DNA from: Hylemonella gracilis str. Niagara R
GTDB lineage: Bacteria > Pseudomonadota > Gammaproteobacteria > Burkholderiales > Burkholderiaceae_C
Reading direction: 5' to 3'
Assembly (NCBI RefSeq): GCF_000600295.1
Contig: NZ_JEMG01000001.1
Span: 2,554,277 to 2,618,276, forward strand
Length of the DNA: 64,000 bases
Shown here: positions 6,710-14,989 of the stretch, piece after piece
How positions within the stretch are numbered: the first letter of the stretch is position 1
Layout of the letters: every line of letters starts with the position of its first letter
The notes under the pieces: model-generated
The model's input: the letters and a program-made list of their open reading frames with translations, nothing else
The model's database searches: none
Told to the model about the DNA's origin: nothing
Made by a program: the position numbers and the translations under genes

Positions 6710-7230
6710 GCCGCAAGCGCAGTGCCTACCGTCCGCGCCCCGTCGCCGTCAACACGCTGGAGCTGGCCCTGCACGGCGCGGCCAAGCCCAGCCGGCAGGA
6801 CCTGGCGGAACTGTTCAAACCCGTCCAGGCCGCAGTCCGCGCCATGCGCGAGGGGGTGGCAACGGAGCTGCAATGGTCCATCCTGTCCGGCTCGGTCGAA
6901 GTCGCCCAGGCCATTGAGCGCCAAGGCGTCGTGCGCGGCCTGCAGGGGCACCTGGACGCGACCGACCAGGCGCTGCAAGGCATCTACCGCCGCGCCATGG
7001 ACTGCGGCGCTTGGAAGCCGCCAACTCTGTACTACCAGGAGCTGGACGCACTCAACCTCTTCGTCGAGCTGCACACCTTCCAGGCCAAGCAGCTCGGCCG
7101 TGCCGAGTTCATCCGCGCCGTGGACCTGGCCCAAAACAAGACACGGGCCCAGGGCCACACCGTCACCGTCGTGCGTGACATCTCCGTCCTCGCTCGCAAT
7201 CATGATCGCAATCAAACCAGCATTGCTTGA
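6706..7230 (+). CDS. Hypothetical phage protein following the ParB-like gene
   Basis: A 174-residue, mostly helical protein with a basic N-terminus (MSRKRSAYRPRP) and no recognised domain. It overlaps the ParB-like gene by 4 bases (ATGA), so it ends the coupled operon. A motif of the form LDALNLFVELHTFQAKQLGRAEFIRAVD near the middle looks like a packed helical bundle. The last 29 bases overlap the start of the AlpA-like gene in another frame. A role in DNA metabolism beside ParB is conceivable, but nothing proves it. Confidence 0.6.
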   Translation: MSRKRSAYRPRPVAVNTLELALHGAAKPSRQDLAELFKPVQAAVRAMREGVATELQWSILSGSVEVAQAIERQGVVRGLQGHLDATDQALQGIYRRAMDCGAWKPPTLYYQELDALNLFVELHTFQAKQLGRAEFIRAVDLAQNKTRAQGHTVTVVRDISVLARNHDRNQTSIA

Positions 7231-7471
7231 CAAAGAGCAGGCAGCGACCTACTGCTGCATCTCAGAGACGACGCTTGAGAAAGGCGTTCGCGAGGGTAAC
7301 TTCCCGCCGCCTCGCCAGTTGGTGGGACGGCGAGTGGGGTGGCTAGTCGAAGAGCTGGACGTGTGGGCCAGGACTCGCCCCGTGTCAACGCTCTTGCCAC
7401 CGCCCAATACCGGCGCGAAGAAGCCGCGCGCTACTTCGTCAAATGCTCCAGGTGCTTTGCAAGGCGCGTGA
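7202..7471 (+). CDS. AlpA-like excisionase/regulator
   Basis: An 89-residue protein with a winged helix-turn-helix of the AlpA/HTH_17 type: LDKEQAATYCCISETTLEKGV, then NFPPPRQLVGRRVGWLVEELDVWARTRP with the diagnostic GRRVGW turn. Small AlpA-like proteins beside an integrase commonly act as recombination directionality factors. The start at ATG 7202 aligns with the family, although no good SD is visible. It overlaps the preceding gene by 29 bases and its 3' end overlaps the 3' end of the convergent integrase gene by 41 bp. Confidence 0.75.
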   Translation: MIAIKPALLDKEQAATYCCISETTLEKGVREGNFPPPRQLVGRRVGWLVEELDVWARTRPVSTLLPPPNTGAKKPRATSSNAPGALQGA

Positions 7472-8702
7472 GCCAAGCCCGCTTCTCACCGTCGTAACGG
7501 TGGGTGTTATAGACGCCAACAATGCCCGCCTGCAGGTGCCCGAGGATGGCCTCGCCGATCTCGTCAATACACCCAAGCGCGGACAACATGGTGCGCCCAG
7601 TTCTGCGCAAATCGTGCGGCGTCCAGCCAGCAACCGGCAACACCACGCCGGCAGCCTTGCGCACCGTCGCCTTATCTGAGTACGGCTGCAGGTGGTAGAT
7701 GTAGGTCGAGAAATCGTGCTGGGTGTACTGCTCGCCGCGCGAGTCTTCGAACAGGAAGCCCGACTCACCGACATTGGCCATGCGGCGCCTCACGATCTTG
7801 AGCGCTCGACCAACCAGCGGAACGCGGTGATCGACGGCATGTTCGAATCTAGCGTTTTTGGTCTGATCCTTCGGGACGGTCCACCACATTCCGTCCGCCT
7901 CTTCTGAGATGTTTTCCGGCCGCATGGCCAGGATCTCCCCACCTCGCGCACAGGTCCATAGGTACATCACGGTCGCATCCGCGCCCAGTTCATGCATATT
8001 GGGCAGCCAGCGAAGCAGCTCGCCAACTTCCATGTCACTCAACACTCGGCGCGCGCGGCCAACGTGCTCACCACCAATGATCTTGCCCCTGCTCTTGAGC
8101 TTGCCGCGCATCACCTGGCGCCACCAGTTGGGAGTGGAGTCGGGGACGCGCCCAGCATCGAGGGCGTGATCCCAAGCCGCGCCAAGTAGCGAGCGCAACT
8201 TCGCCGTCGACGTCGGCGTGGCCTTGCGGGCCTCGAGCAAGTTGAACGCAACAGCACGTGTCACCTGCTGCGGCACTGAAGCAGCAAATGCGGGCTCTTC
8301 AGAGAGGACTCGCTCCAGGGCACGCTGGGATGCGACCGCCCCTGCCTCGGCCCTGGTGTCATGGAGGTGGACGCAGAAGTCGCGAACAACCTCCGCCACG
8401 GTGTAGCCCGCGCCGGCTACAGGCTCAGGCATAGCCTGCAGGCGTGCGGCCTTCTTCTGCGCAGCTGGATCACCGCCTGCCGCACGCAACTCGCTCAGCT
8501 CCTTCCAGGCCACGACTGCTGCCTGGACGGACATGGCGGGCCACTGCCCGAGCGACGTCTGCTTCATTCGGTCGCCGAGCTTGTAGCGGTAGGTCCATGT
8601 TCGCCTACTGGCCGTGGCTTCCAGGCGCAGGCCCTTGCAACCGTCTACTACCAGGTGCTCACCAGGCTGAAGCAGCTTTGCCGATCTTGCGTCGAAATAC
8701 AA
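7431..8702 (-). CDS. Tyrosine recombinase/integrase (P4-type)
   Basis: A 423-residue site-specific recombinase. The N-terminal part (about 1-90) resembles the DUF4102 arm-binding domain, the middle is the SAM-like core-binding domain, and the C-terminal catalytic domain shows the full signature: Arg253 (CARGGE), His363 and Arg366 (HDLRRT), His389 (LGHLQAG) and the nucleophile Tyr398. It should integrate and excise this element. The start is TTG 8702; the ORF has no ATG further up, and a GGGGGG tract 10 bases upstream may serve as SD. It faces away from the tRNA 205 bp to its right, where repeats that could be arm sites occur. Confidence 0.9.
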   Translation of the reverse strand: MYFDARSAKLLQPGEHLVVDGCKGLRLEATASRRTWTYRYKLGDRMKQTSLGQWPAMSVQAAVVAWKELSELRAAGGDPAAQKKAARLQAMPEPVAGAGYTVAEVVRDFCVHLHDTRAEAGAVASQRALERVLSEEPAFAASVPQQVTRAVAFNLLEARKATPTSTAKLRSLLGAAWDHALDAGRVPDSTPNWWRQVMRGKLKSRGKIIGGEHVGRARRVLSDMEVGELLRWLPNMHELGADATVMYLWTCARGGEILAMRPENISEEADGMWWTVPKDQTKNARFEHAVDHRVPLVGRALKIVRRRMANVGESGFLFEDSRGEQYTQHDFSTYIYHLQPYSDKATVRKAAGVVLPVAGWTPHDLRRTGRTMLSALGCIDEIGEAILGHLQAGIVGVYNTHRYDGEKRAWLTRLAKHLEHLTK

Positions 8703-8756
8703 GGTATAGTGCCCCCCGCTGTGACTTCCAGGCGCGCAGGAGCGGTGAGGAGCAAA

Positions 8757-8812
8757 AACCTACGCCGAACCTACGCCAAGGGCGCAAGTGTAGACGGGTT
8801 TGGACGGGCTTT
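8757..8812. repeat. Two tandem direct-repeat pairs, candidate integrase arm sites
   Basis: AACCTACGCC occurs at 8757-8766 and again at 8768-8777, an 11-bp period. Just beyond, GACGGGTTTG (8793-8802) is followed by GACGGGCTTT (8803-8812), a 10-bp period. Helically phased short repeats between an integrase gene and its tRNA target are typical of arm-type binding sites or excisionase sites. No function can be read directly. Confidence 0.45.
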
Positions 8813-8906
8813 AGCGAGGACAACTGAGCTGTAGGGTTCGCCGAATTCCGTTGTAAAATCAGGCACTTAGCGCGGATTTCCGTTAGGAATCAATGAGTTG
8901 CGCAAC

Positions 8907-8980
8907 GCGGGTGTAGTTCAATGGTAGAACGGCAGCTTCCCAAGCTTCATACGAGGGTTCGATTCCCTTCACCCGCTCCA
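8907..8980 (+). tRNA. tRNA-Gly (anticodon CCC)
   Basis: A 74-base cloverleaf with acceptor stem GCGGGTG/CACCCGC, encoded CCA at 8978-8980, D arm GTTC..GAAC, anticodon loop TTCCCAA (8937-8943, anticodon CCC at 8939-8941) and T loop TTCGATT. The second pair of the anticodon stem (C/T) is not Watson-Crick. A TGTAAAAT -10-like box lies at 8852-8859 but no good -35. The integrated element abuts the 5' side of this gene, so its promoter region may now come from the element. Confidence 0.95.
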
Positions 8981-8988
8981 GAATGAAC

Positions 8989-9018
8989 AACGGCCCAGGA
9001 CCCTCCTCCTGGGCCGTT
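8989..9018 (+). terminator. Terminator after tRNA-Gly
   Basis: A 12-bp perfect stem (8989-9000 with 9007-9018), 6-base loop, then CTTGTTTG. It lies 8 bases past the tRNA CCA end and could also serve the convergent esterase gene. Confidence 0.8.
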
Positions 9019-9064
9019 CTTGTTTGCCAGCGAGCAAATCCGCTAGCCGCCTTGGCGCCCAGCC

Positions 9065-9817
9065 TCAGGGATCCGGCACCACCCGCTGGGCAGCAGGCGC
9101 CTGTGCCCCCTCCTCCCCCATGAAAAACGCGACCGCCTGGGCCACCACTGCGGGCTCGATGCGGTGCTCGCCGTCGAAGGGCAGCAGGGTGAGGTCCACA
9201 CCCTCCTCCAGCAGCTTCAGCGCGTGCGTGCGGGCGCTCGTGTCGTAAGGCAGTTGCGTGTCGGAGCGGCCGTGCGCGAGGAAGACCTTGGGCGTGCCAT
9301 GGCGCGTGAAAGCGTTCATGAAACCCGCTGACAGTGCGATGACGTGGCTGAAGAGGTCGCCATTGCTCAGCCCAACCGACAGCGCGTAGCTGCCGCCATC
9401 GGAGAAACCGGCCAGGGCGATGCGTGCCGGGTCGAGGCGGAAACAGGCGGCCACCTGGCGCAGCGCGGTGTCCAGGCGCTCCAGATCCGGCCCATGACCG
9501 CCGATCACGATGTCCCAGGTTGGGAACAGGGACTGGGGCGTCAGCAGCAGGAAACGCCGGGCCCGCGCCCAGCGCACGAAATACGGCAAGACCTTGTCGG
9601 CCTCGCCCCCCGCGCCGTGGCACAGCACCAGCAAGGGCACGGGAGTCGTGATATCCAGGCCCTCGGGCACCACCAGTACGGCTTCGCGACCTTCGGGAAA
9701 CTGCAGGTTGTGGCGGCCCGCAGGCAGCGGCGGCTGGGTGGGCGACCCCGGCAATGTGAAATTCAGGCGGCCCAGCAGCATGCCATGGGATGGCCCCAGC
9801 AGATCGGGATCGAGCAT
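9065..9817 (-). CDS. Alpha/beta hydrolase (PHB depolymerase/carboxylesterase-like)
   Basis: A 250-residue cytoplasmic serine hydrolase. The nucleophile elbow is GFSDGG, with the catalytic Asp in HGRSDTQLPYD and His in FDGEHRIEP; the oxyanion region is LCHGAGG. The layout resembles small phospholipase/carboxylesterase and polyhydroxybutyrate depolymerase-like enzymes. There is no signal peptide. It is a single gene facing tRNA-Gly across the shared terminator and is the first clearly chromosomal gene right of the element. The substrate is unknown. Confidence 0.75.
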   Translation of the reverse strand: MLDPDLLGPSHGMLLGRLNFTLPGSPTQPPLPAGRHNLQFPEGREAVLVVPEGLDITTPVPLLVLCHGAGGEADKVLPYFVRWARARRFLLLTPQSLFPTWDIVIGGHGPDLERLDTALRQVAACFRLDPARIALAGFSDGGSYALSVGLSNGDLFSHVIALSAGFMNAFTRHGTPKVFLAHGRSDTQLPYDTSARTHALKLLEEGVDLTLLPFDGEHRIEPAVVAQAVAFFMGEEGAQAPAAQRVVPDP

Positions 9818-9941
9818 GCGGTCATTCTAGGAGAGCAAGAAGGCCAAGGCAGCGGCTGTGCCCACCTCTGCAACGCGCATGGAAGTGGCCAGGCAAGCCC
9901 AGCAGCCTGGCCACGATGGCCACACAAACCATCCGGCAGCG

Positions 9942-10397
9942 CTAGTAGGCAGCAGGCCGAGACGAACGGCCACCCGGCTGGTGCTGCTTGAAGAGTGCGG
10001 TAAGGGCCACCAAGCAGTCGCGGGCCGCCACTTCACCCTGCCGCACCGCGATCACGTTCATCAGGCCTGGGCGCAGGTACCAAAGCGTGTCCAGGTCGCG
10101 TGCGGACCGCAGTTGACGCTGCAGCATGTCCACCTGAGCGCTGACCTGGCCGTCCACCCGCTCCTGGCCCGGCAGCAGGTGCCCGGCAAGCTGCGCTTCG
10201 TCCCCAAGGCTGGCCTTGTCATTGTCCAGGCAAGCCTGCATGGCGCCGGACATGGCCATGCGCACCCGCTCAACCGCCGCTTGCGCCTGTGCACCTGTCG
10301 TGGCCTGCGCCGGATCGGAAGCACGCAGACCCCGGGATTTTTTCTCCGCACGGGAAGTGCCAGACAGTCTCAGGAGTTTTTTCGAGCGGGAGAACAT
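9942..10397 (-). CDS. Hypothetical protein
   Basis: Reading from ATG 10397 gives 151 residues: a basic start (MFSRSKKLLRLSG), a long helical middle and a C-terminal block (DTLWYLRPGLMNVIAVRQGEVAARDCLVALTALF) that looks like conserved helices. The frame is open further upstream to 10487, but the amino acids there look non-coding. There is no signal peptide or catalytic motif. No family is recognised. It lies between the esterase and the CoA-transferase operon with about 120 and 220 base gaps, so it is probably transcribed alone. Confidence 0.5.
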   Translation of the reverse strand: MFSRSKKLLRLSGTSRAEKKSRGLRASDPAQATTGAQAQAAVERVRMAMSGAMQACLDNDKASLGDEAQLAGHLLPGQERVDGQVSAQVDMLQRQLRSARDLDTLWYLRPGLMNVIAVRQGEVAARDCLVALTALFKQHQPGGRSSRPAAY

Positions 10398-10541
10398 GGG
10401 GCAATCGAGCAGCGCAAGCAGATCTGAAATCCGGAGCACCCTGGATGGGATGTCCGAAGCGGGCCAACGCGGCTGCAAGGTTTGCAAACTCCGCGCCCAC
10501 TTGACAATACCTTTGTTTACGGTTGCTCAAAGCAAAAATAA

Positions 10542-10568
10542 AGGCCCCGATGCCGGACATCGGGGCCT
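10542..10568 (-). terminator. Rho-independent terminator of the scoAB operon
   Basis: An 11-bp perfect stem (10542-10552 with 10558-10568) with a 5-base loop; on the minus strand it is followed by TTTATTTTTGCTTT. It lies 54 bases beyond the scoB stop codon. Confidence 0.85.
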
Positions 10569-10621
10569 CTTCCAACGTCATCCCGTCCGACCGCGCGGCC
10601 TAGGGCGCGGCATGCGGAGTG

Positions 10622-11260
10622 TCAGAGCAGGGACACGCCTGTCTTGCCCTGGATGAATTCACGCGTCACACCCGGGGCCAGCTCAACCAGCTTCAAGCCC
10701 TGCGGCGTCACGTCCATGACACCGAGGTCGGTGATGATGCGGTCGATCACGCCCTTGCCAGTCAGGGGCAGGGTGCACTCGGGCAGGATCTTGAGTTCCT
10801 CGCTGCCGTCCTTCTTCTTGGCCACATGCTCCATCAGGACGATGCAGCGCGGGACGCCAGCCACCAGGTCCATGGCGCCGCCCATGCCCTTGACCATCTT
10901 GCCCGGGATCATCCAGTTGGCCAGGTCCCCCTTGCCGCTGACCTGCATGGCCCCCAGGATGCTGAGGTTGATCTTGCCACCGCGGATCATGGCGAAGCTC
11001 TCGTGACTGCCGAAGATGCTGGTGCCCTTGATGGTGGTGACGGTCTGTTTGCCGGCGTTGATCAGGTCCGGGTCGACTTCGTCTTCCGTCGGGAAAGGCC
11101 CGATGCCCAGCATGCCGTTCTCGCTCTGCAGCCACACCTCCATGCCCTCGGGCACGAAATTGGCCACCAGGGTCGGCATGCCGATGCCGAGGTTCACGTA
11201 AAAGCCGTCCTGCAGCTCCTGGGCCGCGCGCGCGGCCATCTGGTCTTGGGTCCAGGGCAT
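10622..11260 (-). CDS. scoB: 3-oxoacid CoA-transferase subunit B
   Basis: A 212-residue beta subunit of the family I CoA-transferases that move CoA from succinyl-CoA to acetoacetate or another 3-oxoacid. The catalytic glutamate is in the SENGMLG motif, preceded by the GIGMPTLV glycine-rich region. SD AAGGAG precedes the ATG. The gene lies 62 bases after scoA and is followed by a strong terminator, so the two form one operon. In this window hpd and ETF-QO also serve tyrosine and acyl-CoA oxidation, which fits acetoacetate use. Confidence 0.92.
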   Translation of the reverse strand: MPWTQDQMAARAAQELQDGFYVNLGIGMPTLVANFVPEGMEVWLQSENGMLGIGPFPTEDEVDPDLINAGKQTVTTIKGTSIFGSHESFAMIRGGKINLSILGAMQVSGKGDLANWMIPGKMVKGMGGAMDLVAGVPRCIVLMEHVAKKKDGSEELKILPECTLPLTGKGVIDRIITDLGVMDVTPQGLKLVELAPGVTREFIQGKTGVSLL

Positions 11261-11322
11261 CTTGTACTCCTTGCCTGTCGTTGTCTGGGGGTTCGTCTCG
11301 CGAATGTCGCCTGGCCAGTGGC

Positions 11323-12024
11323 TCAGGCGGCGGTCCTGACCGTGCGTTTTTCGATGCGCTTTTCGGGCGTGGCGTTGAGCACGATGCGGTGCACATAGAT
11401 GCCGGGTAGGTGCACGTCGTCCGGGTGCAGTTCGCCGGTCTCAACGATCTTTTCCACCTCGACGATGCAGACCTTGCCCGCCATGGCCGCGGCTGGGTTG
11501 AAGTTGCGCGCGGTCAGGTTGAAGCGCAGATTGCCGGACTTGTCGGCCACGTCGGCCTTGACCAGGGCCACGTCCGGCACCAGGGCGCGTTCCATCACAT
11601 AGGTTTCGCCATCGAATTCGCGCAGTTCCTTGCCGTCAGCCACCACGGTGCCGACGCCGGTCTTGGTGAAAAAGGCCGGGATGCCCGCGCCGCCCGCGCG
11701 CAGCTTCTCGGCCAGCGTGCCCTGGGGCGTGAATTCCAGCTCCAGTTCACCGGCCAGGTACTGGCGCTCGAACTCCTTGTTCTCGCCCACGTAGCTGGAA
11801 ATCATCTTCTTGATCTGCCGCGTCTGCAGCAGCTTGCCCAGGCCGAAGTCGTCCACCCCCGCATTGTTGGAGATGGCGGTCAGGTTCTTGATGCCAGCCT
11901 CGCGCACGGCATCAATGAGCGCCTCGGGGATGCCGCACAGGCCAAAACCACCGACGGCGATGAGCTGGCCGTCGCGCAGCACACCCTCGATGGCCGCCTT
12001 GGCGCTCGGGTAAATCTTGTTCAC
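11323..12024 (-). CDS. scoA: 3-oxoacid CoA-transferase subunit A
   Basis: A 233-residue alpha subunit with the CoA-transferase glycine-rich segment ([13 protein letters not shown]), followed by [19 protein letters not shown] 12024 is chosen as the start because SD AAGGAG precedes it and the protein then begins [11 protein letters not shown] as in homologues; the 21 upstream in-frame codons look non-coding. It is divergent from a PAS-LuxR regulator, with an inverted repeat upstream of the promoter region that suggests regulator control. Confidence 0.92.
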   Translation of the reverse strand: MNKIYPSAKAAIEGVLRDGQLIAVGGFGLCGIPEALIDAVREAGIKNLTAISNNAGVDDFGLGKLLQTRQIKKMISSYVGENKEFERQYLAGELELEFTPQGTLAEKLRAGGAGIPAFFTKTGVGTVVADGKELREFDGETYVMERALVPDVALVKADVADKSGNLRFNLTARNFNPAAAMAGKVCIVEVEKIVETGELHPDDVHLPGIYVHRIVLNATPEKRIEKRTVRTAA

Positions 12025-12086
12025 GGGGTTCTCCTTGCTGTGTCTGATCGAATGCCGGATGCAAGCCCGAGACTGTAAACGCGCCA

Positions 12087-12119
12087 CCTACCTAGACCGA
12101 TACGTAGTACTGCCTAAAA
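12087..12119. promoter_or_regulatory. Inverted repeat between scoA and the LuxR-type regulator
   Basis: CTACCTA (12087-12093) and TACGTAG (12100-12106) form a 7-bp inverted repeat with one mismatch and a 6-bp spacer. It lies just upstream of a TTTACA box (minus strand 12075-12080) for scoA and over the -35 position of a TAAAAT -10 (12114-12119) that would start the regulator message about 4 bases before its ATG. This is a plausible site for activation of scoAB and autoregulation. Confidence 0.5.
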
Positions 12120-12129
12120 TCCAGCCCGC

Positions 12130-12747
12130 ATGGACAAGGAGACAAAATCATCACGCCCGGCGGGCAAGCCCATGGACAGCAGTCTCACGAACGCGCCCAT
12201 CGATTACCGCCTGGCTTTCGACTACGCCCCCATCGGCATGGTGCTGTCGCGCCAGCGCGTCATCCTGGACTGCAACCGCCGCGTCTGCGAGATCTTCGGT
12301 ACCGAGAGAGAAAGGCTGATCGGCCAGTCCTTCGCCCTGCTGTACCCGAGCACGGACGAATTCGAGCGCATCGGCGCACGCATCAACGCCCGCATGGACG
12401 CCCACAGTACTTACGCGGACGACCGGATCATGCGGCGTGTAGACGGGCACCGCCAAGGCGAGCTGTTCTGGTGCCATGTCACGGGCCGCGCGCTCGACCC
12501 CAGCCAACCACTGGGCCCGGGCATCTGGACTTTCGAAGACCTCAGCGCGCATCGCCAGGTGAAGGCCGGGCTCACGGCTCGTGAACGCGAGGTCGCCGCC
12601 CGCTTGCTGGAGGGCCTGACTTCCAAGGAAATCGGCAAGGCGCTGGCCATCAGCCACCGCACGGTGGAAATCTACCGCGCGCGGCTGATGCGCAAGTACC
12701 AAGCCGGTACCACGGCCGAACTCGTGCTCAAGCTCACGCTGGGCTGA
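12130..12747 (+). CDS. PAS-domain LuxR-family transcriptional regulator
   Basis: A 205-residue protein with one PAS domain (about residues 25-135, FDYAPIGMVLSRQRVILDCN through the WTFEDLS strand) and a C-terminal LuxR/GerE helix-turn-helix (LTAREREVAARLLEGLTSKEIGKALAISHRTVEIYRAR). There is no receiver domain, so it senses a ligand or redox state through PAS rather than phosphorylation. Divergence from scoAB suggests it controls that operon. There is no SD; a -10 box almost adjoining the ATG implies a leaderless message, and Met15 (12172) is an alternative start. Confidence 0.82.
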   Translation: MDKETKSSRPAGKPMDSSLTNAPIDYRLAFDYAPIGMVLSRQRVILDCNRRVCEIFGTERERLIGQSFALLYPSTDEFERIGARINARMDAHSTYADDRIMRRVDGHRQGELFWCHVTGRALDPSQPLGPGIWTFEDLSAHRQVKAGLTAREREVAARLLEGLTSKEIGKALAISHRTVEIYRARLMRKYQAGTTAELVLKLTLG

Positions 12748-12760
12748 GCGCAGACACGGC

Positions 12761-14689
12761 TCAAAAAGTCTCCCACTCGCCTTCCGCTTCCTTGCTTTCC
12801 TTGGGCGGCGACACGGCCTTGGGTTTGGCCGGGGCTGCCGTTGCGGCTGCTGCAGCTTTCGGCGCACCTGCACCCGCTGCCTTCGCACCCATCTGAGGGG
12901 CTGGGGCGCCTTGCGCCTTGCCAGGCGCGAGCCGAGGTGGCGCGGCCGGTGCTGGCTGGTTCGGCTGGCCAGCTGCCACCGACGGGGTGGACAGGGGCAC
13001 CGAAACTCGCGCCGCAGAGGTTGAGGAAGCCGTGGCAGTGGACGACCCCGTGGACGAAGCCGACCGAGCGCGCGGCGCCGAGGCGGCGGCCCGTGCCGAG
13101 GGCGGCAAGCGCCCCGACTCGCCCTCACCCTCGCCGCTGCCCAGGCGGAACACCGCCATCATCCGTGCCAGGCTCTGTGCCTGTTCGCGCATGCTGCCGG
13201 CCGCGGCGGCACTTTCCTCGACCAAGGCGGAATTCTGCTGGGTCATCTGGTCCAGCTGGGCGACGGACTGGTTCACGCCCGCGATGCCCTGGCTCTGCTC
13301 GTGGGTGGCGGCGTGGATCTCGGCAATGATGTCCGTGACGCGCTTGACCGAGGTGACGATCTCGTCCATGGTCTGCCCGGCATTGGCCACCAGGCGGCTG
13401 CCGCTCTCCACCTTCTGGACCGAGGCGCCGATCAGGGCCTTGATCTCCTTGGCCGCCTCAGCGCTGCGCCCCGCCAGGGCCCGCACCTCGCTGGCCACCA
13501 CCGCGAAGCCCCGCCCTTGCTCGCCCGCGCGCGCGGCCTCCACCGCCGCGTTCAGCGCCAGGATGTTGGTCTGGAAGGCGATGCCATCGATCACGTTGAT
13601 GATGTCGGCGATGCGCTTGCTGCTGTCGTTGATATCGCCCATGGTGCTGACCACCTCGGACACCACCACGCCGCCGCGTCCGGCCACCTCGGCCGCCGTC
13701 GTGGCCAACTGGTTCGCCATGCTCGCGCTGTTCGAGGTCTGCTGCACCGTGCTGGTCAGCTGCTCCATCGCGGAGGCGGTGGCCTGCAGGCTACCCGCCG
13801 TCTGCTCCGTGCGCTGGGACAGGTCGGCGTTGCCCTGGGCAATCTCGCTGGACGCCGTGGTGATGCTGTCGGTCGCCGAGCGCACCTCGCTGACGAGATG
13901 ACGCAAGGACCCAACCATCTGTGCCAGACCGCCCATCACACTGCCTGGGCTGGCGGGCGGGATCTGCACGCCCAAGTCGCCCTGAGCGATGCGCACCATC
14001 ACCGCGTAGGCCTCGCTAGGTTCACCGCCCACCTGGCGGATCACCGACCGCCCCACCGACCAACCGATCCCGCCCACGATCAGCAGCACCACCAGCAACT
14101 GGAGCCCTCCGGTGAGGTAGAGGCGGGCCTTCATGGCGTCGATGTCGTCGGTATACAGGCCGGACCCCAACATCCATTCCCAGCCGGGCACCCGCACCAC
14201 GTACTGCAGTTTGGGCGAAGGCACGGTCGCACCGGGACGGGCGAATTCACCCATCTCCATGGCGGTGTTGTCCTTGCTGGCCCGCAAGGCACCGGTCAGG
14301 GTGGCGATCACGTCCTTGCCCTGGCCATCCTTGAGCTTGCCCATCATGTTCTGGCCCTCAAAATCCTTGCGGATGGGGTGCACGACCCCGGTGCCGTCCA
14401 TGGTGTAAATGTAGAAGTACTCGACGTTGCCGGCCCCGTAGCGCGACACCCGCACCGCTTCGGCCGCGGCCTTCTGCGCGTCCTCCACGGTCATCTCGCC
14501 CTTCTCGGCCTTGCTTTTGTAGGCATTGACGATGCTGTGCATGGATTGCACGGCCGTGGCCAGTTGCTCGGTGCGCGCCTCCATGACGCGCCGCCCCGCG
14601 GCCAGCGTGGAAGTGACGATCAGCACCGCCACGGCCAGCAGCGCCGCCCCCACGATGACACCAATCTTCTGCTTGAAACTCAAGTTCAT
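12761..14689 (-). CDS. Methyl-accepting chemotaxis protein with Cache sensor
   Basis: A 642-residue inner-membrane chemoreceptor: TM1 at about 9-31, a periplasmic single Cache domain (33-185, with [15 protein letters not shown]), TM2 at about 191-213, HAMP, then the signalling domain with the hairpin tip (IIDVINGIAFQTN-type, here [28 protein letters not shown]). A 110-residue Ala/Pro/Lys-rich linker leads to the last five residues EWETF, the tether motif for CheR/CheB. ATG 14689 is chosen because it gives a proper signal-anchor and follows SD GAGGTG. A sigma-28-like promoter lies about 110 bases upstream. Confidence 0.93.
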   Translation of the reverse strand: MNLSFKQKIGVIVGAALLAVAVLIVTSTLAAGRRVMEARTEQLATAVQSMHSIVNAYKSKAEKGEMTVEDAQKAAAEAVRVSRYGAGNVEYFYIYTMDGTGVVHPIRKDFEGQNMMGKLKDGQGKDVIATLTGALRASKDNTAMEMGEFARPGATVPSPKLQYVVRVPGWEWMLGSGLYTDDIDAMKARLYLTGGLQLLVVLLIVGGIGWSVGRSVIRQVGGEPSEAYAVMVRIAQGDLGVQIPPASPGSVMGGLAQMVGSLRHLVSEVRSATDSITTASSEIAQGNADLSQRTEQTAGSLQATASAMEQLTSTVQQTSNSASMANQLATTAAEVAGRGGVVVSEVVSTMGDINDSSKRIADIINVIDGIAFQTNILALNAAVEAARAGEQGRGFAVVASEVRALAGRSAEAAKEIKALIGASVQKVESGSRLVANAGQTMDEIVTSVKRVTDIIAEIHAATHEQSQGIAGVNQSVAQLDQMTQQNSALVEESAAAAGSMREQAQSLARMMAVFRLGSGEGEGESGRLPPSARAAASAPRARSASSTGSSTATASSTSAARVSVPLSTPSVAAGQPNQPAPAAPPRLAPGKAQGAPAPQMGAKAAGAGAPKAAAAATAAPAKPKAVSPPKESKEAEGEWETF

Positions 14690-14802
14690 GGGAACACCTC
14701 GCCCCGCATTGCCAAAAGAAAACAAACCCAAGAAACCCGACGAGTACGGGACGTGCCCCGCCCGTAGGCGACGCACGCATACCCTCCCCCGGTCCTCTGT
14801 CT

Positions 14803-14829
14803 ATATCGGCAGGCCGTGACACAAACTGA
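14803..14829 (-). promoter_or_regulatory. Sigma-28 (FliA)-type promoter of the chemoreceptor gene
   Basis: On the minus strand TCAG-N15-GCCGATAT (14826-14829 and 14803-14810) matches the flagellar consensus TAAA-N15-GCCGATAA at 10 of 12 defined positions, including all of GCCGATA. It lies upstream of the chemoreceptor start with a leader of about 105 bases. Confidence 0.65.
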
Positions 14830-14896
14830 CGCTGGAAATCGCAGCAAGCGGGCTGGTCGGGTGGCGGAGTTAAGAATCGAACGATCGTGCTATTTT

Positions 14897-14926
14897 TTGA
14901 AGAATTGGCTCGAAGCGCCTTAGAAT
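14897..14926 (+). promoter_or_regulatory. Putative promoter of the ETF-QO gene
   Basis: TTGAAG (14897-14902) and TAGAAT (14921-14926) are separated by 18 bp and lie 64 bases before the chosen ATG. It is a pattern match only. Confidence 0.4.
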
Positions 14927-14989
14927 CCTGCAGCGCGCTTGACCGACAAGCCCCCGCCCCGAGACGAGATACAGAACGAGATACCGCTT

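Larger units (their letters stand above)
1..8906. mobile_element. Right-hand part of an integrated prophage-like element
   Basis: The stretch carries a tyrosine integrase, an AlpA-like excisionase candidate, a divergent phage-type repressor pair with operators, a toxin-antitoxin pair, a restriction-type nuclease, a dNMP kinase-like gene and a ParB-like gene, and no housekeeping gene. It stops at a tRNA-Gly gene, after which ordinary chromosomal genes begin. No capsid, tail or lysis gene is visible, so it may be a prophage (early region in view) or a phage-derived island. The left end lies before position 1. The exact right junction cannot be fixed without the other att copy; 8906 is simply the base before the tRNA. 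Confidence 0.8.

Noticed and set aside
8932..8948. C/T mismatch in the tRNA-Gly anticodon stem as a sign of damage by integration
   Set aside because: The reverse-strand peptide produced by this exact stem (SYEAWEAA) is, from memory, common in proteobacterial tRNA-Gly artefacts, so the mismatch is probably native.
8883..9623. 246-codon ORF crossing tRNA-Gly, ending with a peptide like VKGIEPSYEAWEAAVLPLNY
   Set aside because: That peptide is the translated reverse complement of tRNA-Gly(CCC), a familiar annotation artefact.
10270..10581. 103-codon minus-strand ORF overlapping the hypothetical gene at 9942-10397
   Set aside because: It runs into the scoAB terminator and has an implausible composition; the 9942-10397 frame looks more protein-like.
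13301..14767. 488-codon ORF opposite the chemoreceptor gene
   Set aside because: Rich in Gly, His, Arg and Leu with no motif; it mirrors the GC-rich coding strand of an unmistakable chemoreceptor.
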